DNA of 21,642 nucleotides, taken from NCBI GenBank assembly GCA_964353255.1, contig CAYGVJ010000093.1, forward strand, positions 1 to 21,642, written 5' to 3'. Position numbers and translations under genes: made by a program. The notes below the pieces were generated by a model. That model saw nothing but the letters and a program-made list of their open reading frames with translations, made no database searches and was not told the origin of the DNA. Every line of letters starts with the position of its first letter. Within the stretch, counting starts at the first letter, position 1. Below, piece by piece: positions 1 to 7,260 of this stretch. This DNA comes from VFZS01 sp964353255 (GTDB lineage Bacteria; Acidobacteriota; Terriglobia; Bryobacterales; Bryobacteraceae).

Positions 1-93
1 CCCGCTACGCCAGCGGGCGCTTCACCGAGGCAGTCGCTCGCTACGGACGGATTACGGTCCTGCCAGCCTTCTGCGCGAGCCCCCGTCGCCCAA

Positions 94-102
94 TGCTATA
101 CT
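94..102 (+). promoter_or_regulatory. Extended -10 promoter for rpmE
   Basis: The string TGCTATACT matches a TG-N extended -10 followed by TATACT (97-102). It lies 33 bases before the rpmE start, so the expected leader is about 27 bases. No good -35 is visible upstream, which is usual for extended -10 promoters. The bases before it (1-93) contain a short open plus-strand frame that I cannot assign to any gene. Confidence 0.5.
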
Positions 103-135
103 GGCTGTTTACGCAAGAAAGGCTTCCCAGGTCTC

Positions 136-366
136 ATGAAAGCCGGGATACACCCCGCATATAGCGAAGTCAACGTGATCTGCGCCTGTGGGCACACTTT
201 CCCCACCCGATCCACTCACAAGGGCGATATCCGGGTGGAAATCTGTTCCCACTGCCACCCCTTCTTCACCGGGCGCCAGAAGCTGATCGATAGCGAAGGC
301 CGCATCGAGCGCTTCCATAGGAGATACGGCAAGGCGCGCAAGCCATCCGCCGCAACCCAACCCTGA
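136..366 (+). CDS. rpmE: 50S ribosomal protein L31, zinc-binding form
   Basis: This 76-residue protein is a component of the large ribosomal subunit that helps bridge the two subunits. It opens with MKAGIHPAY, the usual L31 start. It carries the cysteine pairs C16/C18 and C37/C40, the latter in CSHCHPFFTG, which mark the zinc-containing type rather than the zinc-independent paralogue. The C-terminus (FHRRYGKARK) is also typical. Length fits the family (about 65-80). It stands alone in plus orientation behind its own promoter and converges on the gene at 405-854. The zinc form is normally the paralogue used when zinc is sufficient; no zinc-free copy is present in the window. Confidence 0.97.
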   Translation: MKAGIHPAYSEVNVICACGHTFPTRSTHKGDIRVEICSHCHPFFTGRQKLIDSEGRIERFHRRYGKARKPSAATQP

Positions 367-404
367 AGCGGGACGGCTCCCCGAGACGCCGCCCCTTGGG
401 CCTC

Positions 405-854
405 TCAGTGGCCGCGACCAGGGCCGGGGCCAGGACCAGGGCCGGGGGGCGGCGGCCGCCGATGCCCGCGCTCCCGGCGCATCCGCTGCTCTCTGTCCTG
501 GCGCATCTTCTCGTACTCCGCCCGTTGCGCCGGATCCAGCATGGCCCGGATACGCTCGGTCTGGGACTCGTAGACCGCTTTGACCTCAGGCCCCCACTTC
601 TTCCGCAGCTCGCGGTAACGGTCGTCGGTGGCGTCCAGGATCTCCTTCAACTGCCGGGTCTGGTCTTCCCGCAGCTTCAAGCGCGTCCGCAATTCTTCGA
701 CGTACCCCCGGCGCATCTCCTCCGGGCTGCGCCAGCGGCCTTCCGGCGGCACCGAGCGCACGGTGTAGTAGCGGTAGGCCAGCGCCCCCACTACCGCGCC
801 GCTTAGAAACACCAGCGACAGATAGATCACCACCGAGGGCCGGAAGAGTTTCAT
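405..854 (-). CDS. Spy/CpxP-like membrane-anchored periplasmic protein
   Basis: A 149-residue protein with one N-terminal hydrophobic segment (about residues 8-27), followed by a highly charged helical region that should lie outside the cytoplasmic membrane. Two LTxxQ-like motifs, LREDQ (about residue 61) and LDPAQ (about 106), recall the Spy/CpxP/CnrX group of periplasmic chaperones and metal sensors. The C-terminus is an odd Arg-rich stretch ending in a Pro-Gly repeat. The start codon overlaps the stop of the upstream anti-sigma-like gene (ATGA, 851-854), so the two are probably translationally coupled. Position as the third gene after an ECF sigma factor suggests an envelope-stress role. 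The family assignment is by pattern and not certain. Confidence 0.7.
   Translation of the reverse strand: MKLFRPSVVIYLSLVFLSGAVVGALAYRYYTVRSVPPEGRWRSPEEMRRGYVEELRTRLKLREDQTRQLKEILDATDDRYRELRKKWGPEVKAVYESQTERIRAMLDPAQRAEYEKMRQDREQRMRRERGHRRPPPPGPGPGPGPGRGH
417..447. repeat. 18-bp tandem repeat encoding a Pro-Gly tail
   Basis: ACCAGGGCCGGGG occurs at 417-429 and again at 435-447, giving an 18-bp period. On the minus strand it encodes the alternating Pro-Gly end of the Spy/CpxP-like protein. Repeats of this type change length easily, so the tail is likely variable between strains. Confidence 0.7.
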
Positions 855-1234
855 GGAGTGCTCTCGTAAGCGGCCTGCTCGGCCCGCACGAGCTCAACGT
901 CGTCGTCCGAACTGCCCTGCGACTGGTCCGCCGCCAGGATTTCCAGGTAGGTGTTCGTATAGAATGCCGAAACCTGCCTCTCCGTCCGGGTCAAGAACAC
1001 GCCGAGCAGCACCGACAACAAGGCCGCGGCGGTGACGAAGCCTTGCGCCAGCCGCCTTAGATCGCGGACGGAAGACTGGCGGGCCTCGATTCGACGCCAC
1101 AGCCTGGGCATGAAATCCGCACTGGGCTCCGGGTCGGGCAGGGCCTCCCGGTAAGCGGCGAACAACCGGGACAGTTCTGCCTCCCGCTTCCCGTCAGGCA
1201 CTTCCGGTTCGCGCACCGACATGTCCTCCCCCAT
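851..1234 (-). CDS. Anti-sigma-factor-like single-pass membrane protein
   Basis: A 127-residue protein with a charged cytoplasmic N-terminal part (about 1-62), one membrane helix (about 63-83, rich in Ala, Leu and Val) and a short acidic tail (DDDVELVRAEQ). It lacks the HxxxCxxC zinc motif of classical anti-sigma factors. Its identification rests on size, topology and position directly after an ECF sigma gene (3-base gap) and before a Spy/CpxP-like gene (4-base overlap). The likely job is to hold the sigma factor of 1238-1822 at the membrane until a signal arrives. The start is uncertain: ATG at 1234 follows GGGGG at about 7 bases, while ATG at 1222 follows GGGGGAGG very closely. Confidence 0.65.
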   Translation of the reverse strand: MGEDMSVREPEVPDGKREAELSRLFAAYREALPDPEPSADFMPRLWRRIEARQSSVRDLRRLAQGFVTAAALLSVLLGVFLTRTERQVSAFYTNTYLEILAADQSQGSSDDDVELVRAEQAAYESTP

Positions 1235-1237
1235 CGT

Positions 1238-1822
1238 TTACCCCCGGACCTCCCCGCCAGCGGCGACGAGGCCCGCATATGCCTTCAGTACCCGTTGCCT
1301 GGCGCGGAACAACCGCACCTTCAATGCATTCTCGTTCACGCCGTAAATCTTTTCAAGCTCTTTCAGCGACAGGCCCTCGATCTCTTTCAAGGTGAGCAGA
1401 GCGCGATCCTGCTCGGAAACCGACGCCAGCAGGGAATCCACCAGCTCGCGAACGCGTCGCCGCTCCCGCTCGCTCTGGTCCCGCTGGGCCCCGGCGCGGG
1501 CGTCGGCCATTTGGACCTGCTGCTCGGCCAGATCCGCCATGCGCGACTCCTGCCGGCGCCGCTGCCGGCGGAGGTAGTCGTAAGCGGCGTTGACGGTCAG
1601 CCGGTATAACCACGGCTCGAACACCTCCGGGCTGCGCAACTGCTCCAGGGAGAAATACAGCCGGAGGAACACCTCCTGGCCTACATCCTCCACGTCCTCG
1701 GGACGCCCGATCAGCCGGGCGATGGTGCCCAGGATCCGCCGCCGGTAGGCCTGCACAATCTGGCCGAATGCGGAGTCCTCCCCCGCGCGAGCTCGCTTGA
1801 TAAGCTCAAAGTCAACCAGCAT
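1238..1822 (-). CDS. RNA polymerase sigma factor, ECF family
   Basis: A 194-residue ECF sigma factor. Region 2 spans about residues 8-90 and includes the core-binding stretch GRPEDVEDVGQEVFLRLY. Region 4 (about 125-185) has the helix-turn-helix GLSLKELEKIYGVNENALK. I chose ATG at 1822, because MLVDFELIKRARAGE is where ECF proteins normally begin; a GTG at 1873 would add 17 residues unlike the family. On the minus strand TGTAACCT (plus coordinates 1894-1901) resembles an ECF -35 element, with a CG-rich -10-like segment about 17 bases further on; autoregulation is therefore possible but weakly supported. It heads an operon with the anti-sigma-like and Spy/CpxP-like genes. Confidence 0.93.
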   Translation of the reverse strand: MLVDFELIKRARAGEDSAFGQIVQAYRRRILGTIARLIGRPEDVEDVGQEVFLRLYFSLEQLRSPEVFEPWLYRLTVNAAYDYLRRQRRRQESRMADLAEQQVQMADARAGAQRDQSERERRRVRELVDSLLASVSEQDRALLTLKEIEGLSLKELEKIYGVNENALKVRLFRARQRVLKAYAGLVAAGGEVRG

Positions 1823-1951
1823 GATGCAGCCTGAGCCGGCATCCGGATGGGCCTCACCATCCCCCACTGACACTGGCGTGCCGGCAAACTGTTAGGTTAC
1901 AAAGAGCTAGGCCGCAAAGCCAAGTTGCCGTAGGGGCGGCCGCCCAGGGCA

Positions 1952-1960
1952 TGCTAGAAT
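1952..1960 (+). promoter_or_regulatory. Extended -10 promoter for uvrD
   Basis: TGCTAGAAT combines a TG-N extension with TAGAAT, ending 22 bases before the uvrD start. It lies in the 160-bp divergent gap between the ECF operon and uvrD. No clear -35 is seen. Confidence 0.45.
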
Positions 1961-1982
1961 CGACGGTTAGCAGCCGTTCCCC

Positions 1983-4289
1983 ATGGACTTCCTTGAGGGG
2001 CTCAATCCCCAGCAGCGCCAGGCGGTCACCTACGTCGAGGGACCGCTGCTGATCCTGGCCGGAGCCGGCAGCGGCAAGACGCGGGTCATTACCCACCGCG
2101 TGGCCCACCTGATTCATGCCCACCGGGTGCCGCCCTCGGCCGTCGTGGCCGTTACCTTCACCAACAGGGCGGCCAAGGAGATGCGGGAGCGGGTAGATGC
2201 CCTGCTGGCAGGTCAGTACCCCTTGGAGGGCCTGACCGTCGCCACGTTTCACTCCTTCTGCGTCCGCCTCCTCCGCCGGGACGGGCGGCGGCTGGCTGAG
2301 CTCCGGCCCGGCTTTACAGGCAGTTTTACCATCTACGACGAGGACGAGCAGCTTGTGGTGGTCAAGACCGCCTGCCGCCGCCTAGGGCTGGACGAGCAGC
2401 ATTTCATGCCCTACCGGACCATCCAGTCCCGGATCAGCCACGCCAAAAACCACGGCCCGGGGCCCCGGGAATGGGGCGCTTCGAAAGACCCGAAGGTCAG
2501 GACGCTGGCCGGGGTCTTCGACCTCTATGAAGTCCTCCTGCGCCAGGCCAACGCCCTGGACTTCGACGACCTGCTCCTGGAGACCGTCCGCCTCCTCCGC
2601 CATGACGACGCCACCCGCGCGGCCTACAACCGCCTCATCCTGCACCTGCTGATCGACGAGTACCAGGACACCAACCGCAGCCAATACGAATTGGTGCGCC
2701 TGCTGACCGAAGTCCACCGCAACGTCTGCGCCGTGGGAGACGAGGACCAGTCCATCTATAGCTGGCGCGGCGCCGACATCCGCAACATCCTGGACTTCGA
2801 GCGCGACTACCCGGAAGCCCTCACCATCCGGCTGGAGGAGAACTATCGCTCGACCAAGAACATCCTGGAGTCGGCCAGTGCGCTGGTGGCCCACAACTGC
2901 CAGCGGCTGGGCAAATGGCTCTGGACCGGCTCAACCGCCGGTGAGCCGGTCGGCCTCTACGAAGCCCGCCATGCGGAAGACGAGGCGCGGTTCATCGCCG
3001 ACGCGATCGAGCGGCTGCTCGAGGACGGCTGCGAGCGCGTGGCGGTCCTGTACCGCACCAATGCCCAGTCCCGCCAGATCGAGGAGGCCCTGCGACGCAA
3101 CCGCCGCGCCTACCATGTTGTGGCCGGCTTCAGCTTCTACCAGCGCGCCGAGGTGAAAGACGCGTTGGCCTACTTGAAGCTGCTCGTCTCCCGGCAGGAC
3201 TCCGTGGCCCTGCTGCGCATCATCAACACCCCTGCGCGGGGCATCGGCAAGTCTACCGTCGAGCAACTGGAACGTTACGCCCTTGAGCAAAACCTCGGCC
3301 TCTGGACCGCCCTGGAGCGGATGCTCGACGAGCGCCGCTTCCCGGCCCGCGCCCAGGCCGCTTTGGCGGCCTTCCGCGAGCTGACCGAGGAACTCGGCGG
3401 TCTGACACGCCAGGCGCCCCTGGACCAGCTTCTGCACCGCATCCTGGTCCGCACCGGCTACTGGGGCATGCTGGAGGGAGACGAATCGCCGGAGGCGGAG
3501 GCGCGCCTGGAGAACCTCAAGGAACTGATCACCGCGGGACGGGAAGCGGCCGAGCGCGGCGAAGGTCTGACCGAATTCCTGGACCACGCCGCGCTGGTCT
3601 CGGAGGCCGACACAGTCAACGAGCAGGCGCAGGTATCGCTGCTGACGGTGCACAACGCCAAAGGGCTGGAGTTCCCCGTCGTCTTCATCGCCGGGCTGGA
3701 GAAGGGCCTCCTGCCCCATTCCCGTTCGCTCCACAGCGAATCCGCGCTGGAGGAGGAGCGCCGGCTCTGCTATGTCGGCATGACCCGCGCGCAGAGGCGT
3801 CTCATCCTGACCTGGGCCCGCATGCGGCGCAGATGGGCAAACAGCAGCGACGAACCCTGTGTGCCCTCTCAGTTCCTGAGCGAGATACCGCCGGGGCTGA
3901 CCGAAAAGCTTGCCCGGCAGGCTTCCCCGGCCGGGGAGGTTGACCTGTTCGCCGAGCAACACGAGCTGCGCCGCGCGGCGCGCCAGAGCGCCTACCCCGG
4001 CAAGACGTATAATTCAGTGGAGAACATCACGGAGTTCTTCGCCGCGCGCGGCGTGACGCCGCCGGCAAAAGCGGCGGCAGCCCCGAGCCGCCCCGCGGCG
4101 CCGGTCGTGCCCCCGGCGCGGCGACGCGGCTTCGCCATCGGCGCCGAGGTCGAGCACCCGCGTTACGGGCGCGGCGTCATCGTCCGCCGTGAGGGCGAAG
4201 GCGAGGCGGCCAAGTTAACCGTCAGTTTTCAGAGGCACGGATTGAAGAAGCTGATCGAGCGATACGCATCCCTGAAAGCACAAGAATGA
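1983..4289 (+). CDS. uvrD: ATP-dependent DNA helicase, UvrD/PcrA family
   Basis: A 768-residue superfamily 1A 3'-5' helicase that acts in nucleotide excision and mismatch repair and removes proteins from DNA. Visible motifs in order: Q motif (LNPQQRQAV, 7-15), Walker A (GAGSGKTR, 27-34), Walker B DEYQDTN (225-231), motif III GDEDQSIYSWRGAD (252-265), motif V VHNAKGLEFP (from 556) and motif VI YVGMTRAQRR (about 595-605). The C-terminus (from about 720) has the Tudor-like segment EVEHPRYGRGVIV that contacts RNA polymerase in PcrA/UvrD. It is full length for the family. Start: ATG at 1983, six residues before the Q motif. The stop overlaps the next small gene by ATGA. UvrD and PcrA cannot be separated from sequence alone. 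Confidence 0.97.
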   Translation: MDFLEGLNPQQRQAVTYVEGPLLILAGAGSGKTRVITHRVAHLIHAHRVPPSAVVAVTFTNRAAKEMRERVDALLAGQYPLEGLTVATFHSFCVRLLRRDGRRLAELRPGFTGSFTIYDEDEQLVVVKTACRRLGLDEQHFMPYRTIQSRISHAKNHGPGPREWGASKDPKVRTLAGVFDLYEVLLRQANALDFDDLLLETVRLLRHDDATRAAYNRLILHLLIDEYQDTNRSQYELVRLLTEVHRNVCAVGDEDQSIYSWRGADIRNILDFERDYPEALTIRLEENYRSTKNILESASALVAHNCQRLGKWLWTGSTAGEPVGLYEARHAEDEARFIADAIERLLEDGCERVAVLYRTNAQSRQIEEALRRNRRAYHVVAGFSFYQRAEVKDALAYLKLLVSRQDSVALLRIINTPARGIGKSTVEQLERYALEQNLGLWTALERMLDERRFPARAQAALAAFRELTEELGGLTRQAPLDQLLHRILVRTGYWGMLEGDESPEAEARLENLKELITAGREAAERGEGLTEFLDHAALVSEADTVNEQAQVSLLTVHNAKGLEFPVVFIAGLEKGLLPHSRSLHSESALEEERRLCYVGMTRAQRRLILTWARMRRRWANSSDEPCVPSQFLSEIPPGLTEKLARQASPAGEVDLFAEQHELRRAARQSAYPGKTYNSVENITEFFAARGVTPPAKAAAAPSRPAAPVVPPARRRGFAIGAEVEHPRYGRGVIVRREGEGEAAKLTVSFQRHGLKKLIERYASLKAQE

Positions 4290-4444
4290 ACACCAAGAAC
4301 ATCACCGACCGGCTGGAACGCAAGAAGCTCAAGCGGGCGGCCCGCAAGCAGGCCCCGCCCAAGACCGAGCGTCCTGCGGGAGTGGCACGCGGCTCACGCA
4401 AGCGCAAGATCAAAAAGATGCCCAAGGGCCAGCGGAAGCGCTAA
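4286..4444 (+). CDS. Small, very basic protein coupled to uvrD (unknown)
   Basis: A 52-residue frame beginning MNTKNITDRLERKKLKR and ending MPKGQRKR. It has 22 Lys/Arg and only 3 Asp/Glu, and no hydrophobic segment. Its ATG overlaps the uvrD stop (ATGA, 4286-4289), the standard arrangement for translational coupling, and its stop lies 21 bases before the permease start. I do not recognise a family. The composition suggests nucleic-acid or ribosome binding, but that is inference. A chance open frame is possible at this length. The exact coupling, a Lys-rich codon choice (AAG) in a GC-rich genome and the snug fit between two genes argue that it is real. Confidence 0.6.
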   Translation: MNTKNITDRLERKKLKRAARKQAPPKTERPAGVARGSRKRKIKKMPKGQRKR

Positions 4445-4465
4445 GGCGCAGCTCTCGCCTCAGCC

Positions 4466-5956
4466 GTGAGCCAACTGCTGCGCACCAAGAGCATCGACGC
4501 GCTCATTGCGGCCTCCGAGGAGCCCGACAAGCGGCTCCGCAAGACGCTGGGGCCGTGGAGTCTGACGGCGCTGGGCGTCGGCGCCGTCATCGGTTCCGGC
4601 ATCTTCATCCTGACCGGAACGGCGGCCGCCGGCGAGACCCTCAGCTTCCGCTCGGTGCTGCATGCCCCCGTGCTGGACTTGTTGCTGCATGGCGGCGGGG
4701 CGCTCTCCACCATCGGACGCCCCGGCGCCGGTCCGGGGATCGCGCTGTCATTCCTGCTGACCGCCCTCGCATGCAGCTTCGCCGCGCTGTGCTACGCCGA
4801 GCTGGCCTCGATGATCCCCATCGCCGGCAGCGCCTACACCTACGCCTACGCCACGCTGGGGGAAATCTTCGCCTGGATCATCGGCTGGGACTTGATCCTG
4901 GAGTACGCCGTCTCGAACATGGCCGTGGCCGTGGGCTTCTCGGCCTATTTCAACGACGTGCTGGAGAGCGTATTCGGCCTGCGCCTACCGGAGCGGCTTT
5001 CGGGGCCGATGATCGCCGGCGGCGTGTTCACCGGCAACTGGTACAACCTGCCGGCCCTGATCGTGCTGCTGGCACTGACCTGGATCCTGGTGCGCGGGGT
5101 GCGCGAGAGTGCGGGCACTAACAACGTGATGGTGCTCATCAAGGTGGCCGCCATCCTGATCTTCGTCTTCGGGGCCGCCCCCGCCGTGCGCGCCGAGAAC
5201 TGGCGCCCGTTTATGCCCAACGGGTTTCCCGGCGTGCTGACCGGCGCGGCCATCGTGTTCTTCACCTACATCGGCTTCGATTCGGTCTCCACGGCGGCCG
5301 AGGAATGCCGCCGCCCGCAAAAGGACCTGCCCATCGGCATCGTGGCCAGCCTGGTGATCTGCACGGTTCTCTACGTTTCAGTGGCCCTGGTGCTGACCGG
5401 CATCGAGAGTTACAGGAACCTGAACAACGCGGCGCCGGTGGCCAACGCCCTGAAGGCGCTGGGGTACGAATCCATCCGCCGCTGGGTGGGGCTGGGCGCC
5501 CTGGTAGGCATGGTGTCCTCACTGCTGGTGTTCCAATACGGCCAGGCGCGGGTCTGGTTCGCCATGTCCCGCGACGGCTTGCTGCCGGCGGCCTTCTCCA
5601 GGGTCCATCAGCGCTACCGCACGCCGCACATCTCCACCTGGGTGGCCGGCCTGTTCGTCGGCCTGCCCGCCGGCATCTGGGACATCGGCACCTTCGCCGA
5701 CCTGTCCAACATCGGCACGCTGTTCGCCTTCATTGTGGTCTCCGCGGCCGTCATCGTGCTGCGCCGCACGCAGCCCGACCGCCCGCGCGGCTTCCGCATT
5801 CCGGGCGCGCCCTGGCTGCCGGGCCTCTCGATCGCCTCCTGCCTGGTCCTGATGCTGAGCCTGCCGCTCCAGACCTGGCTGCGGTTCGCCGTCTGGCTCG
5901 CGATCGGCCTGGCCATCTACCACCTGTTCGGCAGGAAACACAGCCAGTTGGCGTGA
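4466..5956 (+). CDS. Amino acid permease, APC superfamily (cationic amino acid transporter type)
   Basis: A 496-residue integral membrane protein with about 12 hydrophobic segments. The first helix has the APC signature VIGSGIFILTG (41-51), and TAAEECRRPQKDLP matches the conserved loop after the sixth helix. It should exchange or import amino acids with protons across the inner membrane; the substrate cannot be read from sequence. Between the first two helices is an insert of about 35 residues rich in Pro, Gly and His. The start is GTG at 4466, since no ATG lies nearby and the N-terminus reads as expected (MSQLLRTKSIDALI). It probably shares a transcript with uvrD and the small basic gene. 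Confidence 0.92.
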   Translation: MSQLLRTKSIDALIAASEEPDKRLRKTLGPWSLTALGVGAVIGSGIFILTGTAAAGETLSFRSVLHAPVLDLLLHGGGALSTIGRPGAGPGIALSFLLTALACSFAALCYAELASMIPIAGSAYTYAYATLGEIFAWIIGWDLILEYAVSNMAVAVGFSAYFNDVLESVFGLRLPERLSGPMIAGGVFTGNWYNLPALIVLLALTWILVRGVRESAGTNNVMVLIKVAAILIFVFGAAPAVRAENWRPFMPNGFPGVLTGAAIVFFTYIGFDSVSTAAEECRRPQKDLPIGIVASLVICTVLYVSVALVLTGIESYRNLNNAAPVANALKALGYESIRRWVGLGALVGMVSSLLVFQYGQARVWFAMSRDGLLPAAFSRVHQRYRTPHISTWVAGLFVGLPAGIWDIGTFADLSNIGTLFAFIVVSAAVIVLRRTQPDRPRGFRIPGAPWLPGLSIASCLVLMLSLPLQTWLRFAVWLAIGLAIYHLFGRKHSQLA

Positions 5957-5969
5957 GCGAGGCTTGTGC

Positions 5970-5983
5970 GAGAGAACTCTCTC
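5970..5983. promoter_or_regulatory. Inverted repeat upstream of lexA, candidate operator
   Basis: GAGAG-AACT-CTCTC is a perfect 5-bp inverted repeat with a 4-base spacer, ending 9 bases before the TTGACT -35 element of lexA. LexA genes are normally autoregulated through such dyads, so this is a candidate LexA box. The motif differs from both the E. coli and the Bacillus box, and no second copy was found in the window. Confidence 0.35.
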
Positions 5984-5992
5984 AAATCCGGA

Positions 5993-6021
5993 TTGACTTT
6001 CCCTTTTTATTCGCCCACAAT
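5993..6021 (+). promoter_or_regulatory. Promoter for lexA
   Basis: TTGACT (5993-5998) and CACAAT (6016-6021) are separated by 17 bases, a good sigma-70 spacing with a strong -35 and a weaker -10. The -10 ends only 6 bases before the lexA ATG and no Shine-Dalgarno sequence is visible, so the transcript may be leaderless or nearly so. Confidence 0.45.
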
Positions 6022-6027
6022 GAAAGC

Positions 6028-6657
6028 ATGCCCCTCACCAGACGCCAGAAAGAAGTGCTGGATCTGATCGCGAATTTCGTCGGCGACAACGGCTACTGCC
6101 CCAGCTATGAGGAGATCGCACGCGGGTTGGACCTGGCCTCGCTGGCCACGGTGCACAAGCACATCTCGGCGCTGGAGGCGAAGCACTACCTCAAGCGCGG
6201 CTTCAACCAGAGTCGTTCGCTGGAGCTGGCTCCGAAGTACTTTCAGGAGCAGCGCAGGCACCGGCCGGGCGCAGCCGCCTGGGACATTCCGCTGATGGGG
6301 CGGATCGCGGCGGGCGCGCCGGTGGAAGCGGTGGCGGGACGGGAGCGGCTGGACTTCGGCGAGTTCCTCAACCAGGAGAACCTGTTCGCCCTGGAGGTGC
6401 GCGGCGATTCGATGATCGACGAGCACATCCTAAGCGGCGACCTGGTGCTGGTGGAGGGCACGCAAGAAGTGCGTGACGGCGACATCGTGGTGGCCCTGGT
6501 GCGCGGCAGTGAAACCACGCTGAAGCGGTTCTTCCGCGAACCTGGCGAGATGGCGCGGCTGCAACCGGCCAACGCCACGATGGATCCTATACGGGTGCCC
6601 CTGTCGGACCTGCGAATCCAGGGGCGCGTGCTGGCGGTACTGCGGAAATACAAATAG
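6028..6657 (+). CDS. lexA: SOS repressor LexA
   Basis: A 209-residue LexA. The N-terminal winged helix (about 1-67) opens with MPLTRRQKEVLDLI and contains the recognition-helix region SLATVHKHISALE (38-50). The linker is followed by the self-cleavage site Ala95-Gly96 (GRIAAGAP) and the serine-lysine dyad of the S24 peptidase domain: Ser128 in GDSM and Lys166 in TTLKRFFRE. All elements for RecA-stimulated autocleavage are therefore present. The ATG at 6028 is fixed by homology; the frame is open far upstream but that part is only an overlap with the permease gene. It sits alone behind its own promoter and a candidate operator. Confidence 0.97.
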   Translation: MPLTRRQKEVLDLIANFVGDNGYCPSYEEIARGLDLASLATVHKHISALEAKHYLKRGFNQSRSLELAPKYFQEQRRHRPGAAAWDIPLMGRIAAGAPVEAVAGRERLDFGEFLNQENLFALEVRGDSMIDEHILSGDLVLVEGTQEVRDGDIVVALVRGSETTLKRFFREPGEMARLQPANATMDPIRVPLSDLRIQGRVLAVLRKYK

Positions 6658-6692
6658 TCCCCACAGCTTTCTGCCGGGCCAGCCTATCTGTG

Positions 6693-6986
6693 CTACTGGG
6701 TTCGCCGGCTGCGGACCTCGGCTTCGGCGCGGAACCAGTCCTCATCGGGGGAGTCGCCCGGACACCCGCGCTCCTCCCAATAGGAGTAAGCCAGCCGCTC
6801 GATTTCCTCCTGCTCGCCGATGGTGAAGCCCGCGGCAGCGGACAAAGTGGCCAGCGTCTCAGGCACAGGGTCCGCGGCGGCCGGCGCAGCCGCCGGCTTG
6901 CGCGCGCTCTTAGGCTTGGCAACGGCCACCGCTGATCCTGTCTGGGATGCGGCGTTGGCAGTATCGACACTACGCTTTCTTGGCAT
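6693..6986 (-). CDS. DUF2934 domain protein
   Basis: A 97-residue protein. Residues 1-45 are Ala/Lys/Pro-rich and probably disordered. Residues about 57-91 form a DUF2934 domain, recognised by IERLAYSYWEERGCPGDSP followed by EDWFRAEAEV, with the typical Tyr-x3-Glu-Arg-Gly and Asp-Trp pattern. The function of the domain is unknown; such proteins are small, cytoplasmic and often found in several copies in Acidobacteriota and Proteobacteria. The start is ATG at 6986, with a weak AGAGGG ribosome-binding site. It converges on lexA with a 35-bp gap and has its own candidate promoter. Confidence 0.85.
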   Translation of the reverse strand: MPRKRSVDTANAASQTGSAVAVAKPKSARKPAAAPAAADPVPETLATLSAAAGFTIGEQEEIERLAYSYWEERGCPGDSPDEDWFRAEAEVRSRRTQ

Positions 6987-7020
6987 TAGCTTGCCCTCTT
7001 CCCCAAATGGACTACCTTCA

Positions 7021-7029
7021 ATTTTATCA
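7021..7029 (-). promoter_or_regulatory. Extended -10 promoter for the DUF2934 gene
   Basis: Read on the minus strand this is TGATAAAAT, a TG-N extended -10 with TAAAAT, 34 bases upstream of the ATG at 6986. It lies in a locally AT-richer stretch. No clear -35. Confidence 0.4.
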
Positions 7030-7110
7030 GACCACGGCAGAGGCCCTGATGGGGTAGTGGGAAACGGCAGGTAAAACTCTGATCCAGGCCCTAAGGTTTT
7101 TGCGGGGGCC

Positions 7111-7253
7111 GGAAGGTGTGAAAAAAGCGGCCCTCCGGCCGCTTGCTTACGCGCGCGGCTCGGTAACCGACTCGAGATACTGGGCGCCTGACCGAGCCGC
7201 GACCGGGGGCCCTCTGGGCGGGGAGCGGTTTGGCCGATTCTTTCACACCTTCC
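7111..7253. repeat. 143-bp nested inverted-repeat element (REP/MITE-like)
   Basis: The ends are 22-bp inverted repeats, 7111-7132 and 7232-7253, matching at 20 of 22 positions (outer core GGAAGGTGTGAAA / TTTCACACCTTCC is perfect). Inside is a second perfect 11-bp inverted repeat, CGCGGCTCGGT at 7154-7164 and ACCGAGCCGCG at 7191-7201, nearly concentric with the outer one, plus a small hairpin at 7125-7144. The element fills most of the gap between the TadG-like stop (7261) and the DUF2934 gene and encodes no convincing protein. The architecture is that of a non-autonomous mobile repeat or a large folded RNA. No flanking target duplication is obvious. Confidence 0.7.
7119..7144 (-). terminator. 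Rho-independent terminator after the Tad-like operon
   Basis: Read on the minus strand: an 8-bp stem AAGCGGCC / GGCCGCTT with loop GGAG, then a run of T (TTTTTT overlapping the stem base). It lies about 117 bases downstream of the TadG-like stop codon, inside the repeat element at 7111-7253. Confidence 0.7.
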
Positions 7254-7260
7254 GCCCGCG

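Noticed and set aside
1..93. Possible tail of an upstream gene in the third frame (RYASGRFTEAVARYGR)
   Set aside because: The frame runs to a stop inside rpmE and the later residues look random; too short to judge.
367..404. Possible terminator between rpmE and the convergent gene
   Set aside because: It is GC-rich but has no clear stem followed by a T-run on either strand.
5305..6027. Upstream in-frame extension of lexA
   Set aside because: It overlaps the permease gene out of frame and is Arg/Pro-rich shadow sequence; lexA homology starts exactly at 6028.
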